A stretch of DNA of 64,000 nucleotides from Neptunicella plasticusilytica (GTDB lineage Bacteria; Pseudomonadota; Gammaproteobacteria; Enterobacterales; Alteromonadaceae): contig NZ_CP150481.1 in NCBI RefSeq assembly GCF_047922965.1, forward strand, positions 744,001-808,000. The letters run 5' to 3'. The notes under the pieces are model-generated. The model did not search any database and was not told where the DNA came from. It worked only from the letters and a program-made list of their open reading frames with translations. Below are positions 52,358 to 60,488 of the stretch, piece after piece (within the stretch, counting starts at the first letter, position 1; each line of letters opens with the position of its first letter). A program made the translations under genes and the position numbers.

Positions 52358-52445
52358 TGGCGGTGAATGAGTGCCGCCAACAAACTAGGATGAAGGGCAT
52401 AAAAATTATTTTCCGGAGAGCGGGTAGATCATCCGCTCTCTTTAT
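52358..52445 (+). promoter_or_regulatory. two tandem hairpins in the ilvE 5' region
   Basis: TGGCGG-N10-CCGCCA (52358-52379) and GAGAGCGG-N9-CCGCTCTC followed by TTTAT (52416-52445). The second looks like a terminator; it may end the DUF819 unit or attenuate ilvE. A 21-codon frame (52390-52455: MKGIKIIFRRAGRSSALFIK and one more residue) with four Ile codons runs through it and stops inside the ilvE ribosome site, but its own ribosome site is poor. Confidence 0.45.
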
Positions 52446-52466
52446 AAAAAGTTAGGAGCAATATAG

Positions 52467-53540
52467 ATGTCTATTGTTATTAAGCCGCTTGATGTTGCTA
52501 AACGAGGGGCTTGTCCACAGGAATTCAGCTTTGGCTCAACCTTTTCTGACCATATGTTCAGTCAGGACTTTGCTCAGGGAAAGGGCTGGCATAATGCTGA
52601 AATCAGCCCTTATCACGCCTTAACTCTGGACCCGTCTGCAGCGGTACTGCACTACAGTCAGGAAATATTTGAAGGCCTAAAAGCCTATCGTAATGCTAAC
52701 GGCAATATTAATCTGTTCCGTCCTGACGCAAACTTTAAACGTTTTAACCGCAGTGCCAAGCGCATGGTAATGCCTGAAGTGGATGAGCAATTCCATTTTG
52801 ACGCACTGAAGTCGTTGATTGAACTGGATCATGCCTGGGTACCGGATCAAGCAGGATCTTCGCTATATATTCGTCCTACCATGATTGCCACCAGCTCTAA
52901 ACTGGGGCTAGGCGCCAGCGCTAATTACACCCATTTTATTATTACCGGTCCGGCAGGGGCTTATTTTCAGGGCGGTTTTAATCCTATTTCGGTGTTTATC
53001 GCCGACAAGTATCGCCGTGCAGTCGTCGGTGGTGTCGGTGAAGCTAAAACCGGTGGTAACTATGCCGCCAGTTTGTATGCCTCGGAAGAAGTGGCCAAAT
53101 TAGGTTATTCACAAGTGTTATGGCTGGATGCCATTGAAGGCCGCTTTATTGAAGAAGTCGGTGCGATGAATATCTGTTTTGTGTACGACAATAACAAGAT
53201 TGTCACCCCGGCCTTAAGCGGCAGTATCTTACCCGGGATTACCCGCGATTCGATTTTAAAACTGGCTCCGACCTTGGGCTATGAAGTCAGTGAACAGCGC
53301 CTGGATGTCAATCAGGTAATGGCGGATATTGAAAGCGGTAAAGTCACCGAATGTTTTGGTTGCGGTACTGCCGCAGTGATTTCACCGGTAGGTAAGCTGT
53401 GTTTGATGGGTAAAGATTATATCGTCAACAATAATCAGTCCGGTGCAGTGGCTAAACATTTATATGATCAGTTAACCGGTATTCAATACGGTACAGTTGC
53501 CGATCCCTTTGACTGGGTAGTTGAAATCCCGGTTAAGTAA
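52467..53540 (+). CDS. ilvE: branched-chain amino acid aminotransferase
   Basis: PLP fold-type IV aminotransferase, 357 residues, catalysing the last step of Leu, Ile and Val synthesis and the first of their breakdown. The length and the motifs LHYSQEIFEGLKAY, LYIRPTMIATSSKLGL and EAKTGGNYAAS (PLP lysine Lys194) place it in the longer BCAT type II group rather than the 309-residue E. coli form. IEEVGAMNICFVY and SGSILPGITRDSIL complete the site. AGGAG lies about ten bases before the ATG. It follows the dipeptide island but has its own upstream hairpins, so it is probably a separate unit. Its stop abuts a remnant of the structured repeat and a terminator. Confidence 0.95.
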   Translation: MSIVIKPLDVAKRGACPQEFSFGSTFSDHMFSQDFAQGKGWHNAEISPYHALTLDPSAAVLHYSQEIFEGLKAYRNANGNINLFRPDANFKRFNRSAKRMVMPEVDEQFHFDALKSLIELDHAWVPDQAGSSLYIRPTMIATSSKLGLGASANYTHFIITGPAGAYFQGGFNPISVFIADKYRRAVVGGVGEAKTGGNYAASLYASEEVAKLGYSQVLWLDAIEGRFIEEVGAMNICFVYDNNKIVTPALSGSILPGITRDSILKLAPTLGYEVSEQRLDVNQVMADIESGKVTECFGCGTAAVISPVGKLCLMGKDYIVNNNQSGAVAKHLYDQLTGIQYGTVADPFDWVVEIPVK

Positions 53541-53543
53541 CAA

Positions 53544-53566
53544 CACCAAAGATCAACACGGCCTAA
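53544..53566. repeat. solo right end of the 268-bp structured repeat
   Basis: CACCAAAGATCAACACGGCC followed by TAAT matches the right end of copy B (59231-59254) with one mismatch. It starts four bases after the ilvE stop codon. No left end or interior is nearby, so it is an isolated terminus. Confidence 0.7.
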
Positions 53567-53568
53567 TA

Positions 53569-53594
53569 AAAACCACCTTTTCAGGTGGTTTTTT
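53569..53594 (+). terminator. terminator after ilvE
   Basis: AACCACCT-TTTC-AGGTGGTT (8-bp stem) followed by TTTT. The A-rich left flank also allows use by the convergent aldo/keto reductase gene. Confidence 0.88.
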
Positions 53595-53616
53595 CGTGGT
53601 GGATGGTGCGTAGTTG

Positions 53617-54663
53617 TTATAGACAAGCAGGTGGATTGCGCTCGGTAAACTGCCCATTCCAGTAGGGGTAATAAGGGTAAGGTATGCTGACTCTGGACAC
53701 CTTATTCAATGCGTCAAGTTGCTCTGTTGTTAATGACCAACCCAATGCGCCGATATTGTCCTGCAACTGTTGCTCGTTTCTGGCACCTATTAACACCGAT
53801 GATACGCTCGGGCGGCTCAGTAGCCAGTTTATTGCGATTTGCGGGATGCTTTTGCCGGTTTCTGCCGCTATTTGATCCAGCACATCAACCACATTAAACA
53901 GATGTTCATCGTCAACCGGCGGCGCAAACTGTGCTGTTTCATGCAGGCGACTTTGTTCCGGCATTTTTTGTCCACGGCGGATTTTACCTGTCAGTCTTCC
54001 CCAGCCTAATGGACTCCAGATAATGCCGCCCAGACCCTGATCCAGCCCCACTGGCATCAGTTCCCACTCGTAATCACGGCCGACCAGTGAATAATAGGCC
54101 TGGTTGGCAACAAAACGTTGATAACCGTAACGTTCCGCTACAGCTTGGGCCTTCATAATATGCCATCCCGAGAAATTGGATACGCCGATATAGCGTACCT
54201 TGCCGGATTGAACTAACTCATTCAGGGTGCTCATCACGCTTTCCAGCGGGGTTTGCGCATCAAAGTGATGTAACTGCAGAATGTCGATATAATCGGTTTT
54301 TAGCCGTGTTAACGCTTGTTCCGTGGCGTTGATCAGGTGATGTCTTGATGCACCAACCTGATTGACGCCGTCACCGCTGCGCAGTGTCATCTTGGTGGAG
54401 ATAATGGCTTTGTCGCGTTTGCCGGATAGTGCCTGCCCCAGTATTTTTTCCGATTCGCCGTCTGAATATACGTCGGCGGTATCAAACAAGTTCACACCAT
54501 GCTCCAGGCAGATATCAATGATTTTTTTGGCTTCTTCTAGCTGGGAGTTGCCCCAGGCACTAAATAACGGCCCTTTGCCACCAAAAGTACCGGCGCCAAA
54601 TCCCAATGCAGGTACTTTAAAGCCTGAATCGCCCAGAAAGCGTTGTTCTATTGTCTGTGTCAT
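53617..54663 (-). CDS. aldo/keto reductase
   Basis: NADPH-dependent oxidoreductase of the AKR superfamily, 348 residues in a TIM barrel. The catalytic Asp and Tyr are in LFDTADVYSDGESEKILG (about 55-72), the Lys in AIISTKMTLRSG and the His in ILQLHHFDAQTP; SSVLIGARNEQQLQDNIGALGW is the cofactor-binding end. It resembles the YajO/YakC-like group of general aldehyde reductases. Substrate unknown. It lies 29 bases after an MFS transporter gene on the same strand, with a LysR gene divergent beyond; the three probably form a regulated detoxification or efflux set. Confidence 0.92.
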   Translation of the reverse strand: MTQTIEQRFLGDSGFKVPALGFGAGTFGGKGPLFSAWGNSQLEEAKKIIDICLEHGVNLFDTADVYSDGESEKILGQALSGKRDKAIISTKMTLRSGDGVNQVGASRHHLINATEQALTRLKTDYIDILQLHHFDAQTPLESVMSTLNELVQSGKVRYIGVSNFSGWHIMKAQAVAERYGYQRFVANQAYYSLVGRDYEWELMPVGLDQGLGGIIWSPLGWGRLTGKIRRGQKMPEQSRLHETAQFAPPVDDEHLFNVVDVLDQIAAETGKSIPQIAINWLLSRPSVSSVLIGARNEQQLQDNIGALGWSLTTEQLDALNKVSRVSIPYPYYPYWNGQFTERNPPACL

Positions 54664-54692
54664 ACATTACTCCTGTGTCTGCGGCCTGATAT

Positions 54693-55916
54693 TCAAGCTT
54701 CGCACTGTTGAATAGGGTCAAAAGTTAAATTAGTAGAGGTGTTGCTTGCTTTTAACGAGATGCGGTTATCGATAAAAGCGACCAGCAATGCGACTAATAC
54801 AAGTAAGGCGGCAACCCAGGGTAGATACGCTACTCTCAAGTAATGAGTCATAACATAACCGCCTAACCAGGCTCCTAAGGCGTTACCCAGATTAAACGCC
54901 GCGATATTGAGGCTGGATACCACAGTCGGGGAAAGCCCTTTAGCTGAATTCAGAATATTCATTTGTAACGGGGCCACGGTGGCAAACGCACCTGCTCCGA
55001 GCACGCCAAAAAAGATCACCGTTAAGGGCTGGTTATTGAGCGTAAGCGGCAATATCAACAGCGATGCCAATAATATTAATAGCGTCACTATAATGGCCTG
55101 ACGTGGACGCTGATCAGCGATACGGCCGCCAAACATATTACCGACCACAATACCCAGCCCCACCACCATTAAAATCGCCGATACAGCATCGAGGCTGAAC
55201 CCGGAAACCTCGGTCAACATGGCTTGAACATAGGTAAATACGGTAAAAAAGCCTGCGAACGCCAATACTGTCATTAACAGCTTTAACAGGATGTCTACAC
55301 CCAGCAGGCGCGTTAGTGACGAGCTCTCGCCGGCGAGTGTCTTATCCTTGTCTGTTTCAGGTAAAAATGCCGCAATAATAATTATGGAAACCACCCCGAC
55401 CAGCGAAATCACCGCAAAAGGAATGCGCCAGCCAAAGTTTTGTCCTAACCAGGCGCCAGCCGGTACACCAAGAATGGTCGCCAGGGTTAGCCCGGTGAAC
55501 ATAAAGGCAATAGCACTGGCTTTTTGTGAAGGAGGCACGACTTTGGTGGCCACCACCGAACCCACTCCAAAAAAGGTACCATGGGCGAAGGCAGTTAAAA
55601 TTCTGGCGGTTAACATCAGTTCATAATTGGGGGCCCACCAACACACCAGATTACCCAGTGTAAAAATCAGCATCATCAGTAATAACGCGTTTTTGTGGGA
55701 AAGGCGGCCGCTAAGCCAGGTAAAAATGGGCGCGCCGACCACCACACCTAAGGCATAACCGGAAATAAGAAACCCGGCAGTTTGCAAACCCACCTGCATG
55801 TCGTGAGCGACCTGCTCCAGTAAACCCATAATCACAAACTCTGTCGAGCCGATGCCAAAGGCACCGACCGCCAAAGCGTATAACGCCGGGTTTTTGATAT
55901 AACGTGAAAGATTCAT
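54693..55916 (-). CDS. MFS transporter (AraJ/YdhP-like DHA1 group)
   Basis: Twelve-helix major facilitator protein, 407 residues. The opening YALAVGAFGIGSTEFVIMGLLEQVAHDMQVGLQTAGFLISGYALGVVVGAP is the standard start of the AraJ/NepI/YdhP exporter group, and WLSGRLSHKNALLL is the loop 2-3 motif. Such proteins export sugars, purine nucleosides, arabinose-like compounds or drugs. It is divergent from the LysR gene, 104 bases apart, and is followed by the aldo/keto reductase in a likely two-gene operon. Substrate not evident. Confidence 0.92.
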   Translation of the reverse strand: MNLSRYIKNPALYALAVGAFGIGSTEFVIMGLLEQVAHDMQVGLQTAGFLISGYALGVVVGAPIFTWLSGRLSHKNALLLMMLIFTLGNLVCWWAPNYELMLTARILTAFAHGTFFGVGSVVATKVVPPSQKASAIAFMFTGLTLATILGVPAGAWLGQNFGWRIPFAVISLVGVVSIIIIAAFLPETDKDKTLAGESSSLTRLLGVDILLKLLMTVLAFAGFFTVFTYVQAMLTEVSGFSLDAVSAILMVVGLGIVVGNMFGGRIADQRPRQAIIVTLLILLASLLILPLTLNNQPLTVIFFGVLGAGAFATVAPLQMNILNSAKGLSPTVVSSLNIAAFNLGNALGAWLGGYVMTHYLRVAYLPWVAALLVLVALLVAFIDNRISLKASNTSTNLTFDPIQQCEA

Positions 55917-55999
55917 TTGTTTGACTCAATATTAAAAAGATGGTGCAAGCTTAGAGTGCTTGTATTAAATACACTAGACGTGCAAATATAGATTCACTT

Positions 56000-56014
56000 T
56001 CAATAAATTATTGA
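56000..56014. promoter_or_regulatory. possible LysR-type binding site
   Basis: TCAATAAATTATTGA is a perfect inverted repeat (TCAAT/ATTGA, five-base centre) lying six bases before the LysR ATG and in the divergent spacer shared with the MFS gene. It suits autoregulation but is close to the start codon; weak support. Confidence 0.35.
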
Positions 56015-56020
56015 TAATAA

Positions 56021-56923
56021 ATGGACAGACTAACCGATATTGCTATTTTTATCCGGGTACTGGATACCGGCACCATCAGTGCTGCGGCACGCAGTTTAGG
56101 CCTAACTCCGGCGGTGGCAAGCAAGCGGCTGATAAGCCTGGAAAAACATCTTGGAGTGCGCTTATTGCACCGCACCACGCGACGGATTAGCGCCACGCCG
56201 GAGGGAATTGAGCTGGCTTCAAAAGGACGGCCGCTAATTGAAGATCTGGAGGCGCTGACGTCCGGCTTAACCCAGTCAGGCAAGGAAGTCAGTGGTACGC
56301 TGCGTATTACTGCTGCGGTGTCTTTTGGCCATCATTATATTTCGCCGTTATTACCCTCTTTTTTAGCCCAGCATCCCCGTTTACAAGTGCAGTTAAATCT
56401 AACCGATGAAAAACGCGATCTGATTAATGACGGTTTTGATCTGGCTATCCGCATCACCAGTTCGCTGCAGGATTCCGGTTTAGTGGCCAGAAAACTGGCG
56501 AGCAACTGCCGGATCATGTGTGCCTCCCCCGACTATCTGGAAAAGTATGGTGCTCCTGAAACCCTTGACGACTTGGCCCGGCATCAGTGCTTGCTACTGA
56601 CCAGCTTTAATGGTCCGGAAGACAGATGGAACCTGACTGACAAAAGTGGTCAGCAATATAGTGTCAAGGTTAAAGGACAGTTGGAAAGCAATCTGGGCGA
56701 TGCACTGCGTGATGCGGCATTATCCGGATTAGGTATTTCTCTGCATTCCAGTTGGCATATCAGTAAAGATATTGAACAGGGTAAACTGGTCGCCGTGTTA
56801 CCGGATTATCATATGAAAACGTCGATTTATTCGGTGATGCCACAGCGTCGACTGGTGCCGCCACGAGTGCGGGCTTTTATCGATTTCCTGCAAGACCAGA
56901 TGAGCAATGAAAACTGGTTGTGA
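56021..56923 (+). CDS. LysR-family regulator
   Basis: A 300-residue LysR-type regulator. The helix-turn-helix covers about 1-60 (ISAAARSLGLTPAVASKRLISLEKHLGVRLLHRTTRR), followed by the substrate-binding domain (about 90-295). It has the CrgA/AaeR-like pattern (TDIAIFIRVLDTGTISAAARSLG) common in gammaproteobacteria next to MFS/oxidoreductase genes. It is divergent from the MFS-AKR pair, which it most likely controls. Ligand unknown. Confidence 0.92.
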   Translation: MDRLTDIAIFIRVLDTGTISAAARSLGLTPAVASKRLISLEKHLGVRLLHRTTRRISATPEGIELASKGRPLIEDLEALTSGLTQSGKEVSGTLRITAAVSFGHHYISPLLPSFLAQHPRLQVQLNLTDEKRDLINDGFDLAIRITSSLQDSGLVARKLASNCRIMCASPDYLEKYGAPETLDDLARHQCLLLTSFNGPEDRWNLTDKSGQQYSVKVKGQLESNLGDALRDAALSGLGISLHSSWHISKDIEQGKLVAVLPDYHMKTSIYSVMPQRRLVPPRVRAFIDFLQDQMSNENWL

Positions 56924-56933
56924 CTGTGTTGGA

Positions 56934-57464
56934 TTAATCGGCATAACCGCTACCAATGGCACTAAATGGCATTTCCAGCCCCAACTCAGGTACCTGCTGT
57001 CCTACCCAGGCGGGGAAGGTATTGCTGTTCGGCCCCGGAAATACGCTATATTCGTTTGCCCAGGGATAGTGACTAACAGCAGCAGAAATTTTAGGGATCA
57101 AAGTGGCTGCTTTATCACCCTGAATCGACAATATTTTCTCCGGTTTGGCCCCATACCAGTAACGGTCGGGTGTGGTGGTATGGTACTCATGCAAGGCTGG
57201 AAGACCGCGCTTTACCCGCCAGCCAACCACTTCGTAAACCGTATAATCCTCGGCATCCTGTTGCTTGGTGGCAATCCAGGTATGCACCGCAAACCAGCCA
57301 CGCCAACTAAAGGCATCTGCTGCGTAGACTTCGATAACCGCATCCTTGTGTTTTGCCGGATTCGGCGCAATGCCTGCCGGTTCACGGGAGGCAGTGCGCC
57401 AGCTATTGTTGGAACATGCGCTAAGGAAAATTATACATAATATAACTATCGCATTTCTGGACAT
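56934..57464 (-). CDS. DUF3750 lipoprotein
   Basis: A 176-residue exported lipoprotein with signal IVILCIIFLSACSNN (lipid-modified Cys at 17). The rest matches the DUF3750 pattern: VEVYAADAFSWRGWFAVHTWIATK-like opening, a VYEVVGWRV strand, RYWYGAKPEKILSIQG, and the ending FPGPNSNTFPAWV. Function unknown; members are predicted envelope proteins. The second ATG of the frame is used, because GGGAG precedes it and gives a proper signal peptide. It is convergent with the LysR gene, ten bases away. Confidence 0.85.
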   Translation of the reverse strand: MSRNAIVILCIIFLSACSNNSWRTASREPAGIAPNPAKHKDAVIEVYAADAFSWRGWFAVHTWIATKQQDAEDYTVYEVVGWRVKRGLPALHEYHTTTPDRYWYGAKPEKILSIQGDKAATLIPKISAAVSHYPWANEYSVFPGPNSNTFPAWVGQQVPELGLEMPFSAIGSGYAD

Positions 57465-57556
57465 ATTGACTCCCGGGTGATGGCTGGCGGGAACTATCAT
57501 AGCGCAAAATGGCCGTTAGTCTGCAACTGGATTGCTGCAGTGAGTATGACAGGCAA

Positions 57557-57579
57557 CGCCTCAACTCAGTATTGAGGCG
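57557..57579 (-). terminator. hairpin after the DoxX gene
   Basis: CGCCTCAA-CTCAGTA-TTGAGGCG, a perfect 8-bp stem 12 bases after the DoxX stop on the minus strand. No clear T-run, so termination strength is uncertain. Confidence 0.5.
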
Positions 57580-57590
57580 CTCCCAATATG

Positions 57591-57959
57591 TTAAAAAGGT
57601 TTTAGTGTCAGTCTGCCGTAGGCAATAAAAGCGCTGATCAAGGCGACCACCAACCAATAGCCGATAGGACCGTAGTTGCTATCTCCGGAAAAAATATGTA
57701 CACCGGTCAGCAGCAGCATGTCAGCAATAATGCAGATTGCAGCTACCGGCACCAGTATGCTGAGTGGTTTATAGAACGCCGGAAATACCAGGCACAGGGC
57801 AACAGCTAGCTCAACCACACTCAATGTTAACCAGGCTCCTGACGGAATGGCCTTGAGGGATGGCATGGTCTGTTCAGCGGAATGGGAAAACTTCCAGACT
57901 GCGCCAATGGCAGTATGCAAAGCCAGCAAGATTTGTAAAATCCATAGGGTTAGGTTCAT
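57591..57959 (-). CDS. DoxX-family membrane protein
   Basis: Small integral membrane protein, 122 residues with four helices. It has a DoxX-like layout: LWILQILLALHTAIGAVWKFSH at the N-terminus, then LTLSVVELAVALCLVFPAF. DoxX relatives are linked to quinone or thiosulfate redox and to oxidative-stress complexes. It starts six bases after the stop of the ECF41 sigma gene and must be co-transcribed. DoxX genes are well-known neighbours and regulon members of ECF41 sigma factors. Confidence 0.85.
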   Translation of the reverse strand: MNLTLWILQILLALHTAIGAVWKFSHSAEQTMPSLKAIPSGAWLTLSVVELAVALCLVFPAFYKPLSILVPVAAICIIADMLLLTGVHIFSGDSNYGPIGYWLVVALISAFIAYGRLTLKPF

Positions 57960-57965
57960 CGTTTA

Positions 57966-58877
57966 TTAGCTCCTGTTGTTAGAATCAATGACTTCTACGT
58001 TGATATTGCGCAAGGTTTTGGGGTCCATCACGATATCGATGGCGGAAATTTTGTCGCCGCTCAGCGAGAAACAGAATACCACCACAGGTTTCCCGTTGGC
58101 GGTCCAGGTAGCACCTGCCAATCCATCCACCAGAGCAAGTTGAGCACCAGCGGCTTTGCCTTTCATGGTCTCTGCCACATGGGTGGCGCCTGAGATCTGG
58201 GCCTTAAATTGCGGCGCCCCTTTGGCCTGATTGGCTTTGGTGACTTTAATTGCAGTGTCATCGGCGCGCAGGATGGCATCGGGATGCAGTAGTTTAATCA
58301 GTGCGTCAAAATTACCTTCTCGTGAGGCGGCAAGAAAAGCGGTCACCATTTGCTGCTGGCGATCGCTATCCTGATATGCTGGACTGGTTCCTTTCACTCT
58401 GCGTCTGGCGCGACTGGCCAACTGCCGGGTGGCAGCTTCGCTTTTGTCAATAACCGGGGCTATTTCCTCAAAGGGCAAGTCAAACAGATCATGCAGTACA
58501 AAGGCGATGCGTTCCGCGGGGGATAACGTATCGAGGATCATCAACAAGGCAGGTCCAACCGAGTCGGCGATGATGAAATCCTGTTCTGGTTGCTGCGCGT
58601 GAACGTCCTTAACTTCATCATCATATTGCTCAAGCGACTCTTCCGGACGAGATTTTCTGCGGCGTAATATGTCCAGACAAACCCTGGCGACAACAGTGGT
58701 TAACCAGCCGCTGAGGTTATCAATTTTTTCCGATTCAGAACGGTTCAGTCTTACCCAGGCCTCCTGAACGGCATCTTCCGCTTCCCCTGTTGAGCCCAGC
58801 ATCCGGTAAGCAACGGCTTTTAGATGACTTCGGGTTTGTTCAAAATGTATCGTCAACCAATCTTTATTTTGCATCAT
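57966..58877 (-). CDS. ECF41-type (SigJ-like) sigma factor with SnoaL-like C-terminus
   Basis: RNA polymerase sigma factor, 303 residues. Region 2 is at about 10-80 (AVAYRMLGSTGEAEDAVQEAWVRL) and region 4 at about 115-175 (DTLSPAERIAFVLHDLFDLPFEEIAPVIDKSEAATRQLASRARRRVKG, a hallmark of the ECF41/SigJ group). An NTF2/SnoaL-like domain of about 110 residues follows (FLAASREGNFDALIKLLHPDAILRADD); in ECF41 proteins it replaces the anti-sigma factor and controls activity in cis. A matching promoter (TGTCACA-N16-CGTC) precedes the gene, as expected for autoregulation. DoxX is the second gene of the unit. Confidence 0.92.
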   Translation of the reverse strand: MMQNKDWLTIHFEQTRSHLKAVAYRMLGSTGEAEDAVQEAWVRLNRSESEKIDNLSGWLTTVVARVCLDILRRRKSRPEESLEQYDDEVKDVHAQQPEQDFIIADSVGPALLMILDTLSPAERIAFVLHDLFDLPFEEIAPVIDKSEAATRQLASRARRRVKGTSPAYQDSDRQQQMVTAFLAASREGNFDALIKLLHPDAILRADDTAIKVTKANQAKGAPQFKAQISGATHVAETMKGKAAGAQLALVDGLAGATWTANGKPVVVFCFSLSGDKISAIDIVMDPKTLRNINVEVIDSNNRS

Positions 58878-58923
58878 TATTCAACTTAGTTATTTACTCG
58901 CATTTTTCATCTGTTGTAGTACT

Positions 58924-58950
58924 GACGGCTGGTAGATAAAAAATGTGACA
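58924..58950 (-). promoter_or_regulatory. predicted ECF41 autoregulated promoter
   Basis: On the minus strand TGTCACA, 16 bases, CGTC. This agrees with the published ECF41 consensus (TGTCACA ... CGTC) and ends 47 bases before the sigma gene's start codon. Confidence 0.75.
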
Positions 58951-58984
58951 AGAAAGTATAAATTTATTTGAAATTTATCCTAAC

Positions 58985-59252
58985 TAGGGCGTGTTGATCT
59001 TTGGGGTGTGAATTTTGTTCAAGTCCAACACCTTCTGGTCGCGACGCCGGGTTGCAGGCCTAGTGGGTCTAAGTCAAAATCCGGCAACAAAGAGCAGAAG
59101 GTGTTGGGTTGAACCCTCCGGGCAGTGTTTGTAGCGCATTTCTACAGCGTTATCGCTCATTCATGTAGAATAACTACACCACACTCGCTCTGCCTTGTAT
59201 AAATACGCTACAAACTGCTGCAAAAACACACACCAAAGATCAACACGCCCTA
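58985..59252. repeat. 268-bp structured inverted-repeat element, copy B
   Basis: Same length and fold as copy A. The ends TAGGGCGTGTTGATCTTTGG and complement pair over 20 bases, 26 with one mismatch. Inner arms: CCAACACCTTCT/AGAAGGTGTTGG (59025-59036 with 59096-59107), GCCGG/CCGGC, GTTTGTAGCGCATTT pairing with AAATACGCTACAAAC at 14 of 15 positions (59127-59141 with 59201-59215) and TGTAG/CTACA. Loops such as TTGCAGGCCTA and TCATTCATGTAGA are kept. It lies between the ECF41 promoter and the 3' end of the hydrolase gene and holds no gene. An AT-rich inverted repeat (59260-59286) adjoins it. Confidence 0.9.
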
Positions 59253-59301
59253 ATCGAATTAAAAAATAAATTTTTTATTTTTTTAATAGTGCAAGGGGAA
59301 C

Positions 59302-59322
59302 AAGCCGGTAAACTACCGGCTT
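59302..59322 (-). terminator. terminator after alpha/beta hydrolase gene
   Basis: AAGCCGGTA-GTT-TACCGGCTT (9-bp perfect stem, three-base loop), followed on the minus strand by GTTCCCCTTG, so the T-run is weak. Confidence 0.65.
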
Positions 59323-59356
59323 AATCAATGAAAGGCAGTCAATAATGCAGTTTTGC

Positions 59357-60304
59357 CTATTTTACTCTGGTAGCCAAAAAACGCCTGATCTTGGCAATGA
59401 TTTCATCACCTTTTTCTTCCAGTGCGAAGTGTCCGGTGTCATAAATATTGTAATCCAGATCCTCGACATCCCGCTTATAACCTTCAGCTCCAGACTCGGG
59501 AAAGAACGCATCATTCTTGCCCCATACCACCAGTACCGACGGTTGGTAATCGGTTAAATATTGTTGCCACTGAGGATAGAGTTTCAGGTTGTTCTGGTAA
59601 TCATAAAATAGTTTTAGCTGGACTTGATGCTGACCCGGGCGAGAAATACGGGCATAAGCCAGTTCCCAGCTGTCGGGCAAAATGCTGTCAGGATGCTGGG
59701 TGCCATGGGTAAATTGCCACTTCATTCCCTCATAGGAGAATACATTCTCACTAATGATTTTCTCCAATTCAGCACTTTTGTCTTTCCAGTAGTCCAGGAC
59801 CGGTCCCCAGCCTTTGGGGCTGATACCTTCAAGGTAGGCATTACCATTTTGGGTAATAATTGTCTGGACTCGTTCCGGATGTGCCGTGGCAATGCGGAAA
59901 CCTACTGGCGCACCGTAATCCTGCATCATCAGTGAATATTTGCTAATTCCTTTTTGGTCGAGAAACTGGTCAATCACCTTGGCCAGGTTATCAAAGTTAT
60001 AAGTGAATTCAGCCGGACTCGGATAGCTGCTGCTACCAAATCCCGGATAATCGGGAGCAATCAGATGATATTGATCGGACAGTTTTTCCAATACTTCCCT
60101 GTATTGGTGTGAAGATGCCGGAAAGCCATGTAATAACACCACAGTAGGTTGGTCGGGATCTCCTGCTTCACGGTAAAAAATTTGCTGATCGCCAACCTGT
60201 TCATAACCGTAATGAACACTGGTGTTTTGGTTAGCCACTGCCACTCCTGCAGTGGCGACTAATACCGCGCCTACTGCGGCTTTTTTCATGTTGCTCGAAA
60301 ACAT
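59357..60304 (-). CDS. exported alpha/beta hydrolase (epoxide hydrolase/haloalkane dehalogenase type)
   Basis: A 315-residue alpha/beta hydrolase with a signal peptide (about 6-25, GAVLVATAGVAVANQ). The oxyanion motif is HGFPASSHQYR (about 59-69). The nucleophile elbow is MQDYGAP with Asp129, as in epoxide hydrolases and haloalkane dehalogenases rather than Ser esterases. A cap domain follows, with WGKNDAFFPESGAEGYKRD and the catalytic His in DTGHFALEEK near the end. Substrate unknown. AAGGGG precedes the ATG by six bases. It is divergent from a CGNR regulator across a set of repeated operator-like sequences, so it is probably controlled by that protein. Confidence 0.88.
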   Translation of the reverse strand: MFSSNMKKAAVGAVLVATAGVAVANQNTSVHYGYEQVGDQQIFYREAGDPDQPTVVLLHGFPASSHQYREVLEKLSDQYHLIAPDYPGFGSSSYPSPAEFTYNFDNLAKVIDQFLDQKGISKYSLMMQDYGAPVGFRIATAHPERVQTIITQNGNAYLEGISPKGWGPVLDYWKDKSAELEKIISENVFSYEGMKWQFTHGTQHPDSILPDSWELAYARISRPGQHQVQLKLFYDYQNNLKLYPQWQQYLTDYQPSVLVVWGKNDAFFPESGAEGYKRDVEDLDYNIYDTGHFALEEKGDEIIAKIRRFLATRVK

Positions 60305-60370
60305 AATTTACCCCTTGGGAATTGTTGATAATTGACTTAGTTAGCTGAACAAGTTCAGGCAAACTTGATT

Positions 60371-60445
60371 AAATTAACTAACCTGTTAAATGTGATTAAA
60401 CAGGTTAGTTAATTTAAGTTAGAATTGTTTTACTAACCTGTCAAG
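60371..60445. promoter_or_regulatory. repeated operator between hydrolase and CGNR genes
   Basis: A perfect 17-bp inverted repeat (arms 60371-60387 and 60399-60415, each containing AACTAACCTGTT) with an 11-base centre. A third half-site TACTAACCTGTCAAG follows at 60431-60445. Three copies of ACTAACCTGT thus lie in the divergent spacer. This suits one dimeric regulator acting on both genes. Confidence 0.7.
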
Positions 60446-60488
60446 TTGTTTTATAGTGGTTAGTATGTTTTGGCGGATTGAGGTCAAT

